Shown: in pieces, positions 10,107-17,828 of the stretch | Layout: the number at the start of each line of letters is the position of its first letter | Numbering within the stretch: the stretch's first letter is position 1 | Assembly: GCA_016208315.1 (NCBI GenBank) | Contig: JACQYF010000012.1 | Location: 1-32,529, forward strand | DNA from: Chloroflexota bacterium | GTDB taxonomy: Bacteria > Chloroflexota > Anaerolineae > UBA4142 | Length of the DNA: 32,529 nt | Direction: 5' to 3' | Notes under the pieces: generated by a model | Told to the model about the DNA's origin: nothing | What the model saw: only the letters and a program-made list of their open reading frames with translations | Database searches by the model: none | Translations under genes and position numbers: made by a program

Positions 10107-12008
10107 ATGAAGATGTTTCAGAAGACGCGCCAGCGCTTGACCACTCTTTGGTTCAATTTCGGATTGACCACGCGGATGACGGTCATCGTCGTCGTCGGCT
10201 CCATCGCGCTCCTCGCCCTATTCACCTATCTCGGAACTGCCGCTCTGGACGACAGCACCCAACGGAGCTTGCGCGGGCGCGTGATCTTGGCGCAAGCGAT
10301 CGCGCAGCATCTTGACTATGTCATCGCCCACATCGGCGACGAGCTGGTCGAGATTTCGGCTCAAGAGCTTTGGACCGCTCCCACCGCGAATTCCGCCGCG
10401 CTCGAACGCGCGTATCGCCGGCTCGATTGCTGCGCGACGCGCGTTTTCCTTCTCGACGCGAGCGGGCGCGCCCTCGCCGCGTATCCGCCAATCACCGCGA
10501 CCGTCTCTTTCGATCAGTTCGCCGTTGTCGCCGCCGCGCGCGATGGGCAGCCGTTTGGAATTTCCCGCTACAGCCGTCCCGTGGGCGCGCTGGGGGCCAT
10601 GACGATTGCCGTTTCGCCGACGCGTGACGAGAGCGGTGAAGTCGTCGGCGCGCTGGCCGCGCAGATTGATATGGGCAAACCCAGTATCGCCCCATTCCGT
10701 CAGCCCATCGGCGTTGGCGAAACCGGCTATATGGATCTGGTGGATTTTAACGGCTCGATCCTCGCCAGTACGCGGCGCGAACGTGTCGGACTGGCGGGCG
10801 ATCACGGCGAGACGCTGGCGGGCGCGATCCGCGACCACCGCCAAGTCGTCTCGGCCTGCCACAACTGCCACATCGCCGAGTCGCAGATCCCGGAACGAGA
10901 AGTGCTCGCGATCGCGCCGCTGGCGAACGCGCAGTGGGGCGTGACGATCCGCCAAAGCGAAGACGAAGTGTTCGCCATGACGCGCCAACTGCAGACGCGC
11001 ATCTTTGCGTTGATGGCGATCATGCTGGCGGGCGCGCTGGTCTTGGTCTACCTGACGACACGGAGCGTGATCGCGCCCGTCCAGTCGCTCACGAACGCGA
11101 CCGAACGAATCGCGACTGGCGATTTGCAGACGCCGATTCTCGCCTTGGGGCGCGACGAGATCAGTACGTTGGCGCGTTCGTTCGACGCAATGCGGGTCCA
11201 ATTACGCGATTCGATTGAAGAGATCCAAAAGTGGAATCGCGAGTTGGAGACGCGGGTTCAGGACGGCACGGCGGCGTGCCGCACGGCGTTGCAGGAAAAC
11301 ACGCGGCTGTACGGCGAACTGCAGCAGCGCGAGCAACTGCGCCGCGAACTGCTCCACCGCTTGATCGGCGCGCAGGAAGAGGAGCGCAAGCGCATTTCGC
11401 GCGAGCTGCACGACGAAACGTGCCAGATCCTCACCGGCTTGGAGTACGCGCTCGACAATGCCGCCGAGCTGGCCGCGCTCGCCGAAATCACGCCGCAGTT
11501 GGAACAGATGCGCGCAATGACCGAGACTGCGGTCGAGGGCGTGCATCGCCTGATTCTCGATCTGCGCCCGGACATCCTCGACAACCTGGGCTTGATTCCC
11601 GCGCTGCGCTGGTTTGCCGAGGCGCGCTTGAGCGGTTCGGGCATCGAGGTTCGAACTCGCGAGATCGGCGAGCTGTCGCGCCTGCCCGCGGTCGTGGAAA
11701 CCGCGCTGTTTCGCGTCGTGCAGGAAGCCATTAACAACATTGCGCGCCATTCCGGCGCGCGAAACGCCGAGGTCGTTTTCACGTCAGCCGATCAGCAGAT
11801 CGAGATTCGGATCGCGGACGATGGGTGCGGCTTTGACCCGACCCGTCTGGCCGGCGCGCCGGATGGCAAACGCGGCTTGGGATTGATGGGTATGCAAGAG
11901 CGCATGAGCGTCATCGGCGGCGAGTTCCAGTTATGCTCCGCGCCCGGCAAAGGCACGGTCATTCGCTTGACCGCGCCGATTCAACAAGGTGAGAATGAAC
12001 AGGTCTAG
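10107..12008 (+). CDS. NarX-type sensor histidine kinase with a CxxCH haem motif in its extracytoplasmic sensor
   Basis: The protein has about 633 residues. A membrane helix (about 25-45) leads into an extracytoplasmic sensor of roughly 250 residues with Cache-like strands (VFLLDASGRALAAYP; GETGYMDLVDFNGSILAS). This contains CHNCH (C251-H255, nucleotides 10857-10871), a c-type haem attachment motif. A second membrane helix (about 300-318), HAMP and a coiled coil follow. The HisKA_3 box is EEERKRISRELHDE with His435, and the HPK7-type ATPase domain has IADDGCGFDP and GKRGLGLMGMQERM. It would phosphorylate the response regulator encoded next, with which it overlaps by 14 nt. The start is uncertain: the frame is open back to TTG 10026, and no ATG there has a convincing ribosome-binding site. 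The haem-sensing role is inferred from the motif and its predicted location outside the membrane. Confidence 0.9.
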   Translation: MKMFQKTRQRLTTLWFNFGLTTRMTVIVVVGSIALLALFTYLGTAALDDSTQRSLRGRVILAQAIAQHLDYVIAHIGDELVEISAQELWTAPTANSAALERAYRRLDCCATRVFLLDASGRALAAYPPITATVSFDQFAVVAAARDGQPFGISRYSRPVGALGAMTIAVSPTRDESGEVVGALAAQIDMGKPSIAPFRQPIGVGETGYMDLVDFNGSILASTRRERVGLAGDHGETLAGAIRDHRQVVSACHNCHIAESQIPEREVLAIAPLANAQWGVTIRQSEDEVFAMTRQLQTRIFALMAIMLAGALVLVYLTTRSVIAPVQSLTNATERIATGDLQTPILALGRDEISTLARSFDAMRVQLRDSIEEIQKWNRELETRVQDGTAACRTALQENTRLYGELQQREQLRRELLHRLIGAQEEERKRISRELHDETCQILTGLEYALDNAAELAALAEITPQLEQMRAMTETAVEGVHRLILDLRPDILDNLGLIPALRWFAEARLSGSGIEVRTREIGELSRLPAVVETALFRVVQEAINNIARHSGARNAEVVFTSADQQIEIRIADDGCGFDPTRLAGAPDGKRGLGLMGMQERMSVIGGEFQLCSAPGKGTVIRLTAPIQQGENEQV

Positions 12009-12651
12009 CGCGATTCGAGTCTTGGTGGTGGACGACCACGCGGTGGTGCGCGAAGGAATTTGCTCGCTCCTCGCCCGGCGCAAGGACATCGAGGTCGTGG
12101 GTCAGGCCGCGGACGGCCAGCAAGCCGTCGCCCGGGTTTCTCTGCTGCGGCCCGACGTCGTGCTGATGGATATCGCGATGCCGGGGATGAATGGCTTGGA
12201 GGCCACGCAGAAAATCCACGCGGTTTTTCCTGCCACGCGTATCTTGGTTTTGACGCAATACGAGAGCAAGGAATACATCCTGCCGCTGTTGCGTGCCGGC
12301 GCAGCGGGGTATATTCTCAAGCGCGCCCGCGCCAAAGAGTTGGTGGACGCGATCCGCGCGGTCCATTCCGAAGGCGCTTACCTGCCGTCGAAAGTGATCC
12401 ACACCCTCGTGGACGCGATCAACGAGGCGGCGAGCGGGCAGACGTTGGAACAATCCGTGCTGACCGAACGCGAAAAGCAGATCGTGCAACTCGTCGCCGA
12501 AGGAATGAGCAGCCGCGAGATCGGCGAGCAGTTGACCATCAGCGTGAAAACCGTAGACACGCACCGCGCGAACATCATGGAAAAGGTCGGCGCGCACAGC
12601 GTAGCGGAATTGATCAAGTATGCGATTCGGGAAGGGATTGTGAGCGCGTAG
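11995..12651 (+). CDS. NarL/LuxR-family response regulator
   Basis: This 218-residue regulator has a receiver domain with the acidic pair in VVDDHAVVREG, phospho-acceptor Asp59 in VVLMDIAMPGMNG, and switch residues in VLVLTQY and ILKRA. A C-terminal LuxR-type helix-turn-helix reads LTEREKQIVQLVAEGMSSREIGEQLTISVKTVDTHRANIM. It is the partner of the upstream kinase. I chose ATG 11995 (with AAGGTGAG just upstream) over GTG 11989. The gene overlaps the kinase by 14 nt, which points to translational coupling, and is followed by a heptamer array and an intrinsic terminator, so the pair is a closed transcription unit. Likely targets are redox genes nearby, but no binding site can be assigned. Confidence 0.95.
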   Translation: MNRSSAIRVLVVDDHAVVREGICSLLARRKDIEVVGQAADGQQAVARVSLLRPDVVLMDIAMPGMNGLEATQKIHAVFPATRILVLTQYESKEYILPLLRAGAAGYILKRARAKELVDAIRAVHSEGAYLPSKVIHTLVDAINEAASGQTLEQSVLTEREKQIVQLVAEGMSSREIGEQLTISVKTVDTHRANIMEKVGAHSVAELIKYAIREGIVSA

Positions 12652-12656
12652 CGATA

Positions 12657-12691
12657 GAGATTAGAGATTGGAGATTGGAGATTGGAGATTG
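12657..12691. repeat. Single-arm GAGATTG heptamer tandem repeat
   Basis: GAGATT occurs at 12657, 12664, 12671, 12678 and 12685, five units with exact 7-nt period (last base A, then G four times). It starts 6 nt after the regulator stop and leads straight into the terminator. The unit in its other phase (ATTGGAG) is the reverse complement of the CTCCAAT unit at 29044-29085. Confidence 0.88.
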
Positions 12692-12695
12692 ATTG

Positions 12696-12725
12696 GGGCG
12701 ACCCTTGTGGTCGCCCTTTCTTTTT
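12696..12725 (+). terminator. Intrinsic terminator after the response regulator
   Basis: GGGCGACC (12696-12703) pairs perfectly with GGTCGCCC (12709-12716) around a 5-nt loop, followed by TTTCTTTTT (12717-12725). This ends the kinase-regulator transcript and separates it from the redox supercluster. Confidence 0.93.
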
Positions 12726-12777
12726 GCCTACAGTAACTCTGTAACGCGGAATACAGGAACTTACCGATGGAAAAACG

Positions 12778-12807
12778 GCGCCGCCTGCAGTAGACTGCAT
12801 CTGGCGC
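12778..12807. promoter_or_regulatory. Symmetric 30-bp dyad upstream of the redox supercluster, candidate operator
   Basis: TGCAGT-AG-ACTGCA (12786-12799) is a perfect 14-bp dyad. It is flanked at equal 3-nt distance by GCGCC (12778-12782) and GGCGC (12803-12807), which are also complementary. The site lies between the preceding terminator and the ribosome-binding site GGGAGG (12824-12829) of the first cluster gene. The 2-nt centre favours a protein-binding dyad over an RNA hairpin. I could not identify a convincing promoter in 12726-12835. Confidence 0.5.
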
Positions 12808-12835
12808 GCATTACGCCGCGCCCGGGAGGTTGCCA

Positions 12836-14041
12836 ATGACGTTAGCCACAACGGACCCCAGCCCTTCAATGACCGACGCGTTCTACGCCAGCGTACAGCA
12901 AGCGCCGAACGGCGAACGAATTCGCGCGTGCTTGCAGTGCGGGATGTGCAGCGGCGTGTGTCCGTTCGGCTATCTGATGGACTATACGCCCAGCCGCATT
13001 ATCGCCGCGCTGCGCTCTGGCATCTTTGACGACGTGATGCGAAATGACTCGGTCTGGATGTGCATCGCGTGTTATGCGTGTACGCAAGTGTGTCCGTCCG
13101 GAATTCCGCTAACCGAGCGGCTGATGGCCCGCGCCAAAGAAGAGTTGCTCTTCGCGGGCAGCGCGCCGTCGGAACTGCAGATCGCGTTGGAGAATTCACA
13201 GCGGTACGGCAACGCGCTCGGGCAGTCGCCGCGCAAACGCGCGGACTGGGCGAAAGGGCTGACTCCGCCCGTGCCCGTCCTGGGCAAGGACAAGAAGCAG
13301 ACCCAGGCGCTGTGGTTCGTCGGCGATTACGCGTCGTTCCATCCGCGCGTCCAGGCGGCGAGCCGCGCCTTTGCGCGCATCCTGCACGCGCTGAAGGTGG
13401 AATTTGCGATTCTGGGGGTGGACGAACACAGCGATGGCGATTCGCAGCGCCTCGCGGGCGAGCGGGTGCTGTTCGAAGCGCTTGCCAAGAAGAACGGCGC
13501 GGCGTTCCGCAAGTACCAGTTCGCCGAAATCATCACGACCGACCCTCACACGTACAACGCGCTCAAGAACGTTTACCCCTTACTCGGCGTCGCGTATCCC
13601 GTGCGCCACTATACGCAATTCCTCGTCGAAAAACTCGACCTGCTCAAGCCGCTGCTCAAGACCGCGCTCAGCGCCAAGGTCGCCTTCCACGACCCGTGCT
13701 ATCTCGGACGCGCCAACGGCGTGTACGACGAGCCGCGCGCTTTGCTGACCGCCATTCCCGGCGTCGAGTTGGTCGAGATGGAGCACAACCGCAAGACGAG
13801 CTTGTGCTGCGGCGGCGGAGGCGGCGGAATGTGGCTGGAAACGTTCCTATGGGAAAAAGCGCACACGCGCACGAGCGAATGGCGCGTGCGGGAAGCCATT
13901 GAGACGGGAGCGAACATACTCGCGGTCGCGTGTCCCTACGAACCGCCCCGCTTTGAGGACGCGACCAAAACGATCAAAGAAGCGGCGGGATTGCGCGTAA
14001 GAGACGTCGCGGAATTGTTGGCGGAAAGCATGGGGGTTTGA
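12836..14041 (+). CDS. Soluble HdrD-like iron-sulfur oxidoreductase
   Basis: This 401-residue protein has two [4Fe-4S] motifs (C32-C35-C38-C42 and C76-C79-C82-C86), then two CCG-type domains. The first (WFVGDYASFHP...DEHSDGDS) has lost the cysteines expected at GC and CCG. The second keeps DPCYLGR and SLCCGGGGGGMW and a late VACP, enough for one cysteine-ligated cluster. The C-terminal half is clearly paralogous to the membrane-anchored protein at 15822-17828. ATG 12836 is chosen over TTG 12830 because GGGAGG lies 6 nt upstream. It heads the Etf operon and abuts etfB with no gap, so it probably exchanges electrons with EtfAB. The exact partner is inferred. Confidence 0.85.
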   Translation: MTLATTDPSPSMTDAFYASVQQAPNGERIRACLQCGMCSGVCPFGYLMDYTPSRIIAALRSGIFDDVMRNDSVWMCIACYACTQVCPSGIPLTERLMARAKEELLFAGSAPSELQIALENSQRYGNALGQSPRKRADWAKGLTPPVPVLGKDKKQTQALWFVGDYASFHPRVQAASRAFARILHALKVEFAILGVDEHSDGDSQRLAGERVLFEALAKKNGAAFRKYQFAEIITTDPHTYNALKNVYPLLGVAYPVRHYTQFLVEKLDLLKPLLKTALSAKVAFHDPCYLGRANGVYDEPRALLTAIPGVELVEMEHNRKTSLCCGGGGGGMWLETFLWEKAHTRTSEWRVREAIETGANILAVACPYEPPRFEDATKTIKEAAGLRVRDVAELLAESMGV

Positions 14042-14797
14042 ATGAATATCGTCGTTCCCATCAAATTCGTGCCGGACCTCGTCGAGGAGTTGGTGGTTGA
14101 TGCCAGCGGCCGCGCGCTCGATCCCAGTTGTGTGCGTCTGCAGATCAACGAGTTCGACGATCACGCGGTCGAGCAAGCGAGCTTACTCAAAGAACGCGGC
14201 GCAGCGCATTTGACGATTGTCGCGCCGGACCTCGAAGGTGTGGACGACGTGCTGTATACCGCGGCCGCCAAAGGCGCAGACCGCCTGATCAAGTTGACCG
14301 GCGACTGGGATGGCGTGAGCAATCACGCGCTCGCCCGCGCGCTTGCCAACACGATAGCGACGCTGCGTCCCGATTTGATCCTTACCGGCGTGCAGGCGCA
14401 CAACGATCTGGACGGCGCGGTGGGCCCGCGGTTGGCTAAACAATTCGGGATGCCTTATGTCGGCTACGTCGCTTGTGTGACACTGACAGATGGATGCGCC
14501 AGCATTCGCAAAGAATTTCCCGGCGGGCTGAGCGCGGAGATGCAGGTGACGCTGCCGGCCGTGCTGGGCATTCAAGCGGCAGAACGCGCGCCGCGCTATA
14601 TCCCGCTCGCCAAAGTGCAAAAGGCAATGAAGCAGGTTCGGATCGAGGAGATTCCGGCGGCTGAATTGGAAGGCGCGTCGCCTCTGGTTCATCTGTCCAA
14701 ACACCAAACCGGCGCGCGCGCCGAGATGGTCCAGGGCGACGTGGATGCGGTAGCGGATAGGTTGGTGACGATACTCAAAGAGCGGGGAGTCATTTGA
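14042..14797 (+). CDS. etfB: Electron transfer flavoprotein beta subunit
   Basis: This 251-residue ETF beta chain begins MNIVVPIKFVPD with INEFDDHAVEQA, as in the family. The nucleotide-binding region includes GADRLIKLTGDWD and LILTGVQAHNDLDGAVGPRLA, and the C-terminal part has RIEEIPAAELEG. With EtfA it accepts electrons from acyl-CoA dehydrogenases or similar flavoproteins. It starts directly after the preceding stop and is followed by etfA. Whether this ETF is simple or bifurcating cannot be decided by eye. The neighbouring membrane FeS oxidoreductase suggests delivery to quinone. Confidence 0.93.
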   Translation: MNIVVPIKFVPDLVEELVVDASGRALDPSCVRLQINEFDDHAVEQASLLKERGAAHLTIVAPDLEGVDDVLYTAAAKGADRLIKLTGDWDGVSNHALARALANTIATLRPDLILTGVQAHNDLDGAVGPRLAKQFGMPYVGYVACVTLTDGCASIRKEFPGGLSAEMQVTLPAVLGIQAAERAPRYIPLAKVQKAMKQVRIEEIPAAELEGASPLVHLSKHQTGARAEMVQGDVDAVADRLVTILKERGVI

Positions 14798-14842
14798 GTG
14801 TGGGCGTATGGCAGTAGGGGCGGGGAGCAGAGGAGAACCGGA

Positions 14843-15811
14843 ATGGGCAAAGACATCTACGTCCTCATCGAACATCTGCGCGGACAGGTGATGGATATTT
14901 CGTATGTCATGCTCGCGGCGGCGCGGCCGATGGCGGCGGCAACCGGCGGTCAGGTCGTCGCGCTGCTGCTCGGTTCGGGCGCGCAGTCGCTCGCGAATGA
15001 CTTGGCGGCGGATCGCGTGTTGTACATGGATTCGCCCGCGTTCGCGGATTTTACGTCCGAGGCGTACCAGCGCGCGCTTACTGGCGTGCTTCAAACCGGC
15101 TCACCGCGCGCGGCGATCTTTGGCGATACCTCGATTGGCGGCGAAGTGGCCGGTTGGCTCGCCGCGCATCTCGGGCTCCCGCTCGTCAGCGCGTGTCGCC
15201 GGGTCGAACCGGAAAACGGGTCGCTCAGATTCGTCAGCCAGATTTGCGGCGGGAAAATAATGGCGGAAGGAGTTCTGCCCGAACCGACCGCGTTGGTCAC
15301 GATGGTACCCGGCGGCTTCAAGCCCGAACAAGGTCGCGCGCCTCAAGCACCGCCGGTCGAAATAATTCCCGCGCCGGCCCTTGGCGATCTGCGGATGACG
15401 GTCAAGGGCTATTTCGAACCGGCGGCAGGCGACGTGGACATTGCGAAAGAAAGGGTGCTGGTTTCGGTCGGGCGCGGCATTCAGAACCGCGACAATATTG
15501 AATTGGCGGAGGAATTGGCCAAGGCGCTGGGCGGCGTGGTGTGCGGCTCGCGCCCGGTGGTTGACCAAGAGTGGCTGCCGATGACGCGGCTCGTCGGCAA
15601 GTCCGGCAAGACCGTCAAGCCGAAACTCTACCTTGCCCTCGGCATCAGCGGCGCGCCCGAACATGTCGAAGCCGTCGCCGACTCGGAAATGATCATCGCG
15701 GTCAACTCGGATGCGGATGCGCCGATCTATAACCTCGCGCGCTACGGTGCGCAGGTGGACGTTTTGGAGCTAATGCCAGTGTTGACGGAGAAAGTGCAAC
15801 AAGCAAAATGA
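14843..15811 (+). CDS. etfA: Electron transfer flavoprotein alpha subunit
   Basis: This 322-residue ETF alpha chain has an N-terminal domain starting IYVLIEHLRGQVMDISYVML and a C-terminal FAD domain with VSVGRGIQNRDNIELAEELA, SRPVVDQEWLP, VGKSGKTVKPKLYLALGISG and VNSDADAPIYNLARYG, all family landmarks. The usual Gln after GISGxx is Glu here (APEH). I chose ATG 14843 because AGGAGA (14831-14836) is 6 nt upstream and the protein then starts normally. The frame is open to GTG 14798, which would add 15 atypical residues. It forms a heterodimer with EtfB and binds FAD. Its stop is 10 nt before the membrane oxidoreductase gene. Confidence 0.94.
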   Translation: MGKDIYVLIEHLRGQVMDISYVMLAAARPMAAATGGQVVALLLGSGAQSLANDLAADRVLYMDSPAFADFTSEAYQRALTGVLQTGSPRAAIFGDTSIGGEVAGWLAAHLGLPLVSACRRVEPENGSLRFVSQICGGKIMAEGVLPEPTALVTMVPGGFKPEQGRAPQAPPVEIIPAPALGDLRMTVKGYFEPAAGDVDIAKERVLVSVGRGIQNRDNIELAEELAKALGGVVCGSRPVVDQEWLPMTRLVGKSGKTVKPKLYLALGISGAPEHVEAVADSEMIIAVNSDADAPIYNLARYGAQVDVLELMPVLTEKVQQAK

Positions 15812-15821
15812 CGGTGCAACC

Positions 15822-17828
15822 ATGCCTTACGATTTGTTCAAATCCCTCATCGTCCTCATTGCTCTGCTGGTTTCCGGCGGCGTGTTCGCGTGGCGCGCGT
15901 ATCGTCTCTTGTGGGTGAACTTACGGCGCGGGCAACCGAGTCCGGGAATCTTCGCCAATTGGGGCGAGCGAATCAAAAGCGTCCTGGTCTACGTCGGCGC
16001 GCAGGGGCGATTGTTTCGCGTGCTCGTGCCGGGCACCGCGCATTTCGTCATCTTCTGGGGCTATATGCTCCTGTCGCTCACGATCCTGCAAGCGATCGGC
16101 GAAGGATTGTTTGCGTTCGTCGAACCGCACTTTCGGTTGCCGGTCATTGGCGATTGGGGATTGCTGGCGCTGGCGCAGGATGCGTTCGCGCTGGCCGTGA
16201 TGGTCGCGGTCGCGTACGCATTGTACCTGCGCGTCGTCGTGAACCCGGAACGCTACAAGGGCAGCCACCGGCGTCAAGGCGTGATGGTCTTGTCGTTCAT
16301 CTTTACGATCATGGCGAGTCTGCTGGTGCTCAACGGCATCAACATCAACCTGCATCGCGACGCGCTGGCGGACTGGCGGCCCATTGCCTTCATGTTCGGG
16401 CGTTTGTTTGCCGGTTTGGACGCGGGCGCGCAGCACATCATCGGCGAAATCGCGTACTGGATTCATTTGGGCACGGTGCTCTTCTTCCTGACCGAATTGC
16501 CGGAAGGCAAACATTTCCACATTATCACTTCTGTCCCCGCCGTTTTTCTGCGCGATCTCGAACCGCCGGGACGCTTGCCGCCCGCGCCGGAATTTGACGG
16601 TCAAGCGGGCGTGGGCGCGATCGAACAATTCCGCTGGCGGCAGATGCTCGATTTCTACACCTGCACGGAATGCGGCCGCTGCCAGGACGTCTGCCCTGGT
16701 TACGCCAGCGGCTCGCCCCTGTCGCCCAAGTTGTTGATGATGAACCTCCGCGCGCATTTGGTCGCGCGCGGCGCGTCGCAGCCGCTGGTCGGCGATGGGA
16801 TTTCGGACGAAATGCTCTGGGCGTGTACGACCTGTTACGCCTGCGATGCCGAGTGCCCGCTGTTCATCCAGCGCGTCACGCCGATTGTGGACCTGCGCCG
16901 ACGTCTGGTCGCCGAAGAGCGGCTGGACATGCCCTTACAGGAATCGCTGGCCAAGCTCAGCCGTTACGGCAACTCGTTCGGCAAATCGGAGCGCCAGCGC
17001 GCGAACTGGGCGCAGCCGTTAGCGCAGAAAATCAAGGACGCGCGGCGCGAGCCAGTCGAGTATTTGTGGTTCGTGGGCGATTACGCTTCGTATAACCCGA
17101 CGCTGACGGACATTACGCGCAAGACCGCGCTCGTGTTCCAAAAAGCCGGCCTCGATTTCGGCATTCTGTACGAAGGCGAACGCAACGCGGGCAACGACGT
17201 GCGCCGGATCGGCGAAGAGGCGCTGTTTCGCGCATTGATGGACAAAAATCGCGCGGCGTTGGACAAGGCCGCGTGCAAGACCATCATCACCACCGACCCC
17301 CATTCGTACAACACGCTCAAGAACGAGTATTCACAGAATTCAGAATTCAGAATTCAGACTGCGGAGCGTCCCGAAGGGAATTCAGATTCAAATCTTGTGT
17401 TGCACGTCAGCGAGTTACTCGACGCGTTGATTCGCGGCGGCGAACTGAATTTGAGAAACAAACTTACCTACACTGTCACGTATCAAGACCCGTGCTACCT
17501 CGGACGCTATAACGGAGTATACGACGCTCCACGGCGTGTCATAGAGGCGACGGGCTGTAGACTGGTCGAAATGCCGGGGCACGGCGACCGCGCGGTGTGC
17601 TGCGGCGCGGGCGGCGGGCGCATCTGGATGGAAGAGCGCCAAGTGAAAGAGCGCCCGAGCGAAGCGCGCGTCCGGGAAGCCGCGGCGCTCGACGGCGTCG
17701 TCGCGCTTGTCACGGCGTGTCCCAAAGACATGGTCATGTTTCGCGACGCGGTCAAAACGACGGGGTTGGAGGGTAAAGTCGTCGTCCGCGATTTGATCGA
17801 GCTTGTAGACGAAGCGATGGCGGCGTGA
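15822..17828 (+). CDS. Membrane-anchored HdrD-like FeS oxidoreductase (Etf:menaquinone oxidoreductase type, EMO)
   Basis: This 668-residue fusion has an N-terminal NarI-like membrane domain with about five or six helices (about 5-230) and several histidines that could bind haem b. Two [4Fe-4S] motifs follow (C281-C284-C287-C291 and C335-C338-C341-C345), then a degenerate first CCG domain (WFVGDYASYNP...NAGND, ligands lost) and a second with DPCYLGR (C558), CCGAGGG (C593-C594) and C633. The DUF224/EMO family links EtfAB to (methyl)menaquinone in fatty-acid oxidisers, fitting the adjacent etfBA. Residues about 505-523 (NSEFRIQTAERPEGN region) are encoded by a heptamer repeat element and look like an in-frame insertion relative to the paralogue at 12836-14041. 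The start is ATG 15822 with a weak ribosome-binding site. Confidence 0.88.
   Translation: MPYDLFKSLIVLIALLVSGGVFAWRAYRLLWVNLRRGQPSPGIFANWGERIKSVLVYVGAQGRLFRVLVPGTAHFVIFWGYMLLSLTILQAIGEGLFAFVEPHFRLPVIGDWGLLALAQDAFALAVMVAVAYALYLRVVVNPERYKGSHRRQGVMVLSFIFTIMASLLVLNGININLHRDALADWRPIAFMFGRLFAGLDAGAQHIIGEIAYWIHLGTVLFFLTELPEGKHFHIITSVPAVFLRDLEPPGRLPPAPEFDGQAGVGAIEQFRWRQMLDFYTCTECGRCQDVCPGYASGSPLSPKLLMMNLRAHLVARGASQPLVGDGISDEMLWACTTCYACDAECPLFIQRVTPIVDLRRRLVAEERLDMPLQESLAKLSRYGNSFGKSERQRANWAQPLAQKIKDARREPVEYLWFVGDYASYNPTLTDITRKTALVFQKAGLDFGILYEGERNAGNDVRRIGEEALFRALMDKNRAALDKAACKTIITTDPHSYNTLKNEYSQNSEFRIQTAERPEGNSDSNLVLHVSELLDALIRGGELNLRNKLTYTVTYQDPCYLGRYNGVYDAPRRVIEATGCRLVEMPGHGDRAVCCGAGGGRIWMEERQVKERPSEARVREAAALDGVVALVTACPKDMVMFRDAVKTTGLEGKVVVRDLIELVDEAMAA
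17336..17390. repeat. GAATTCA heptamers around a conserved core, in frame inside the EMO gene
   Basis: GAATTCA lies at 17336, 17343 and 17350, then a GC-rich core (17357-17378), then GAATTCA (17378-17384) and GATTCA (17385-17390). The core, read on the minus strand, matches 29058-29079 at 20 of 22 bases. The element adds no stop codon and is translated. Confidence 0.85.

Noticed and set aside
12657..12691. CRISPR-like array from evenly spaced short repeats
   Set aside because: Units are only 7 nt with no spacers, no leader and no cas genes. The same applies to the other heptamer arrays.
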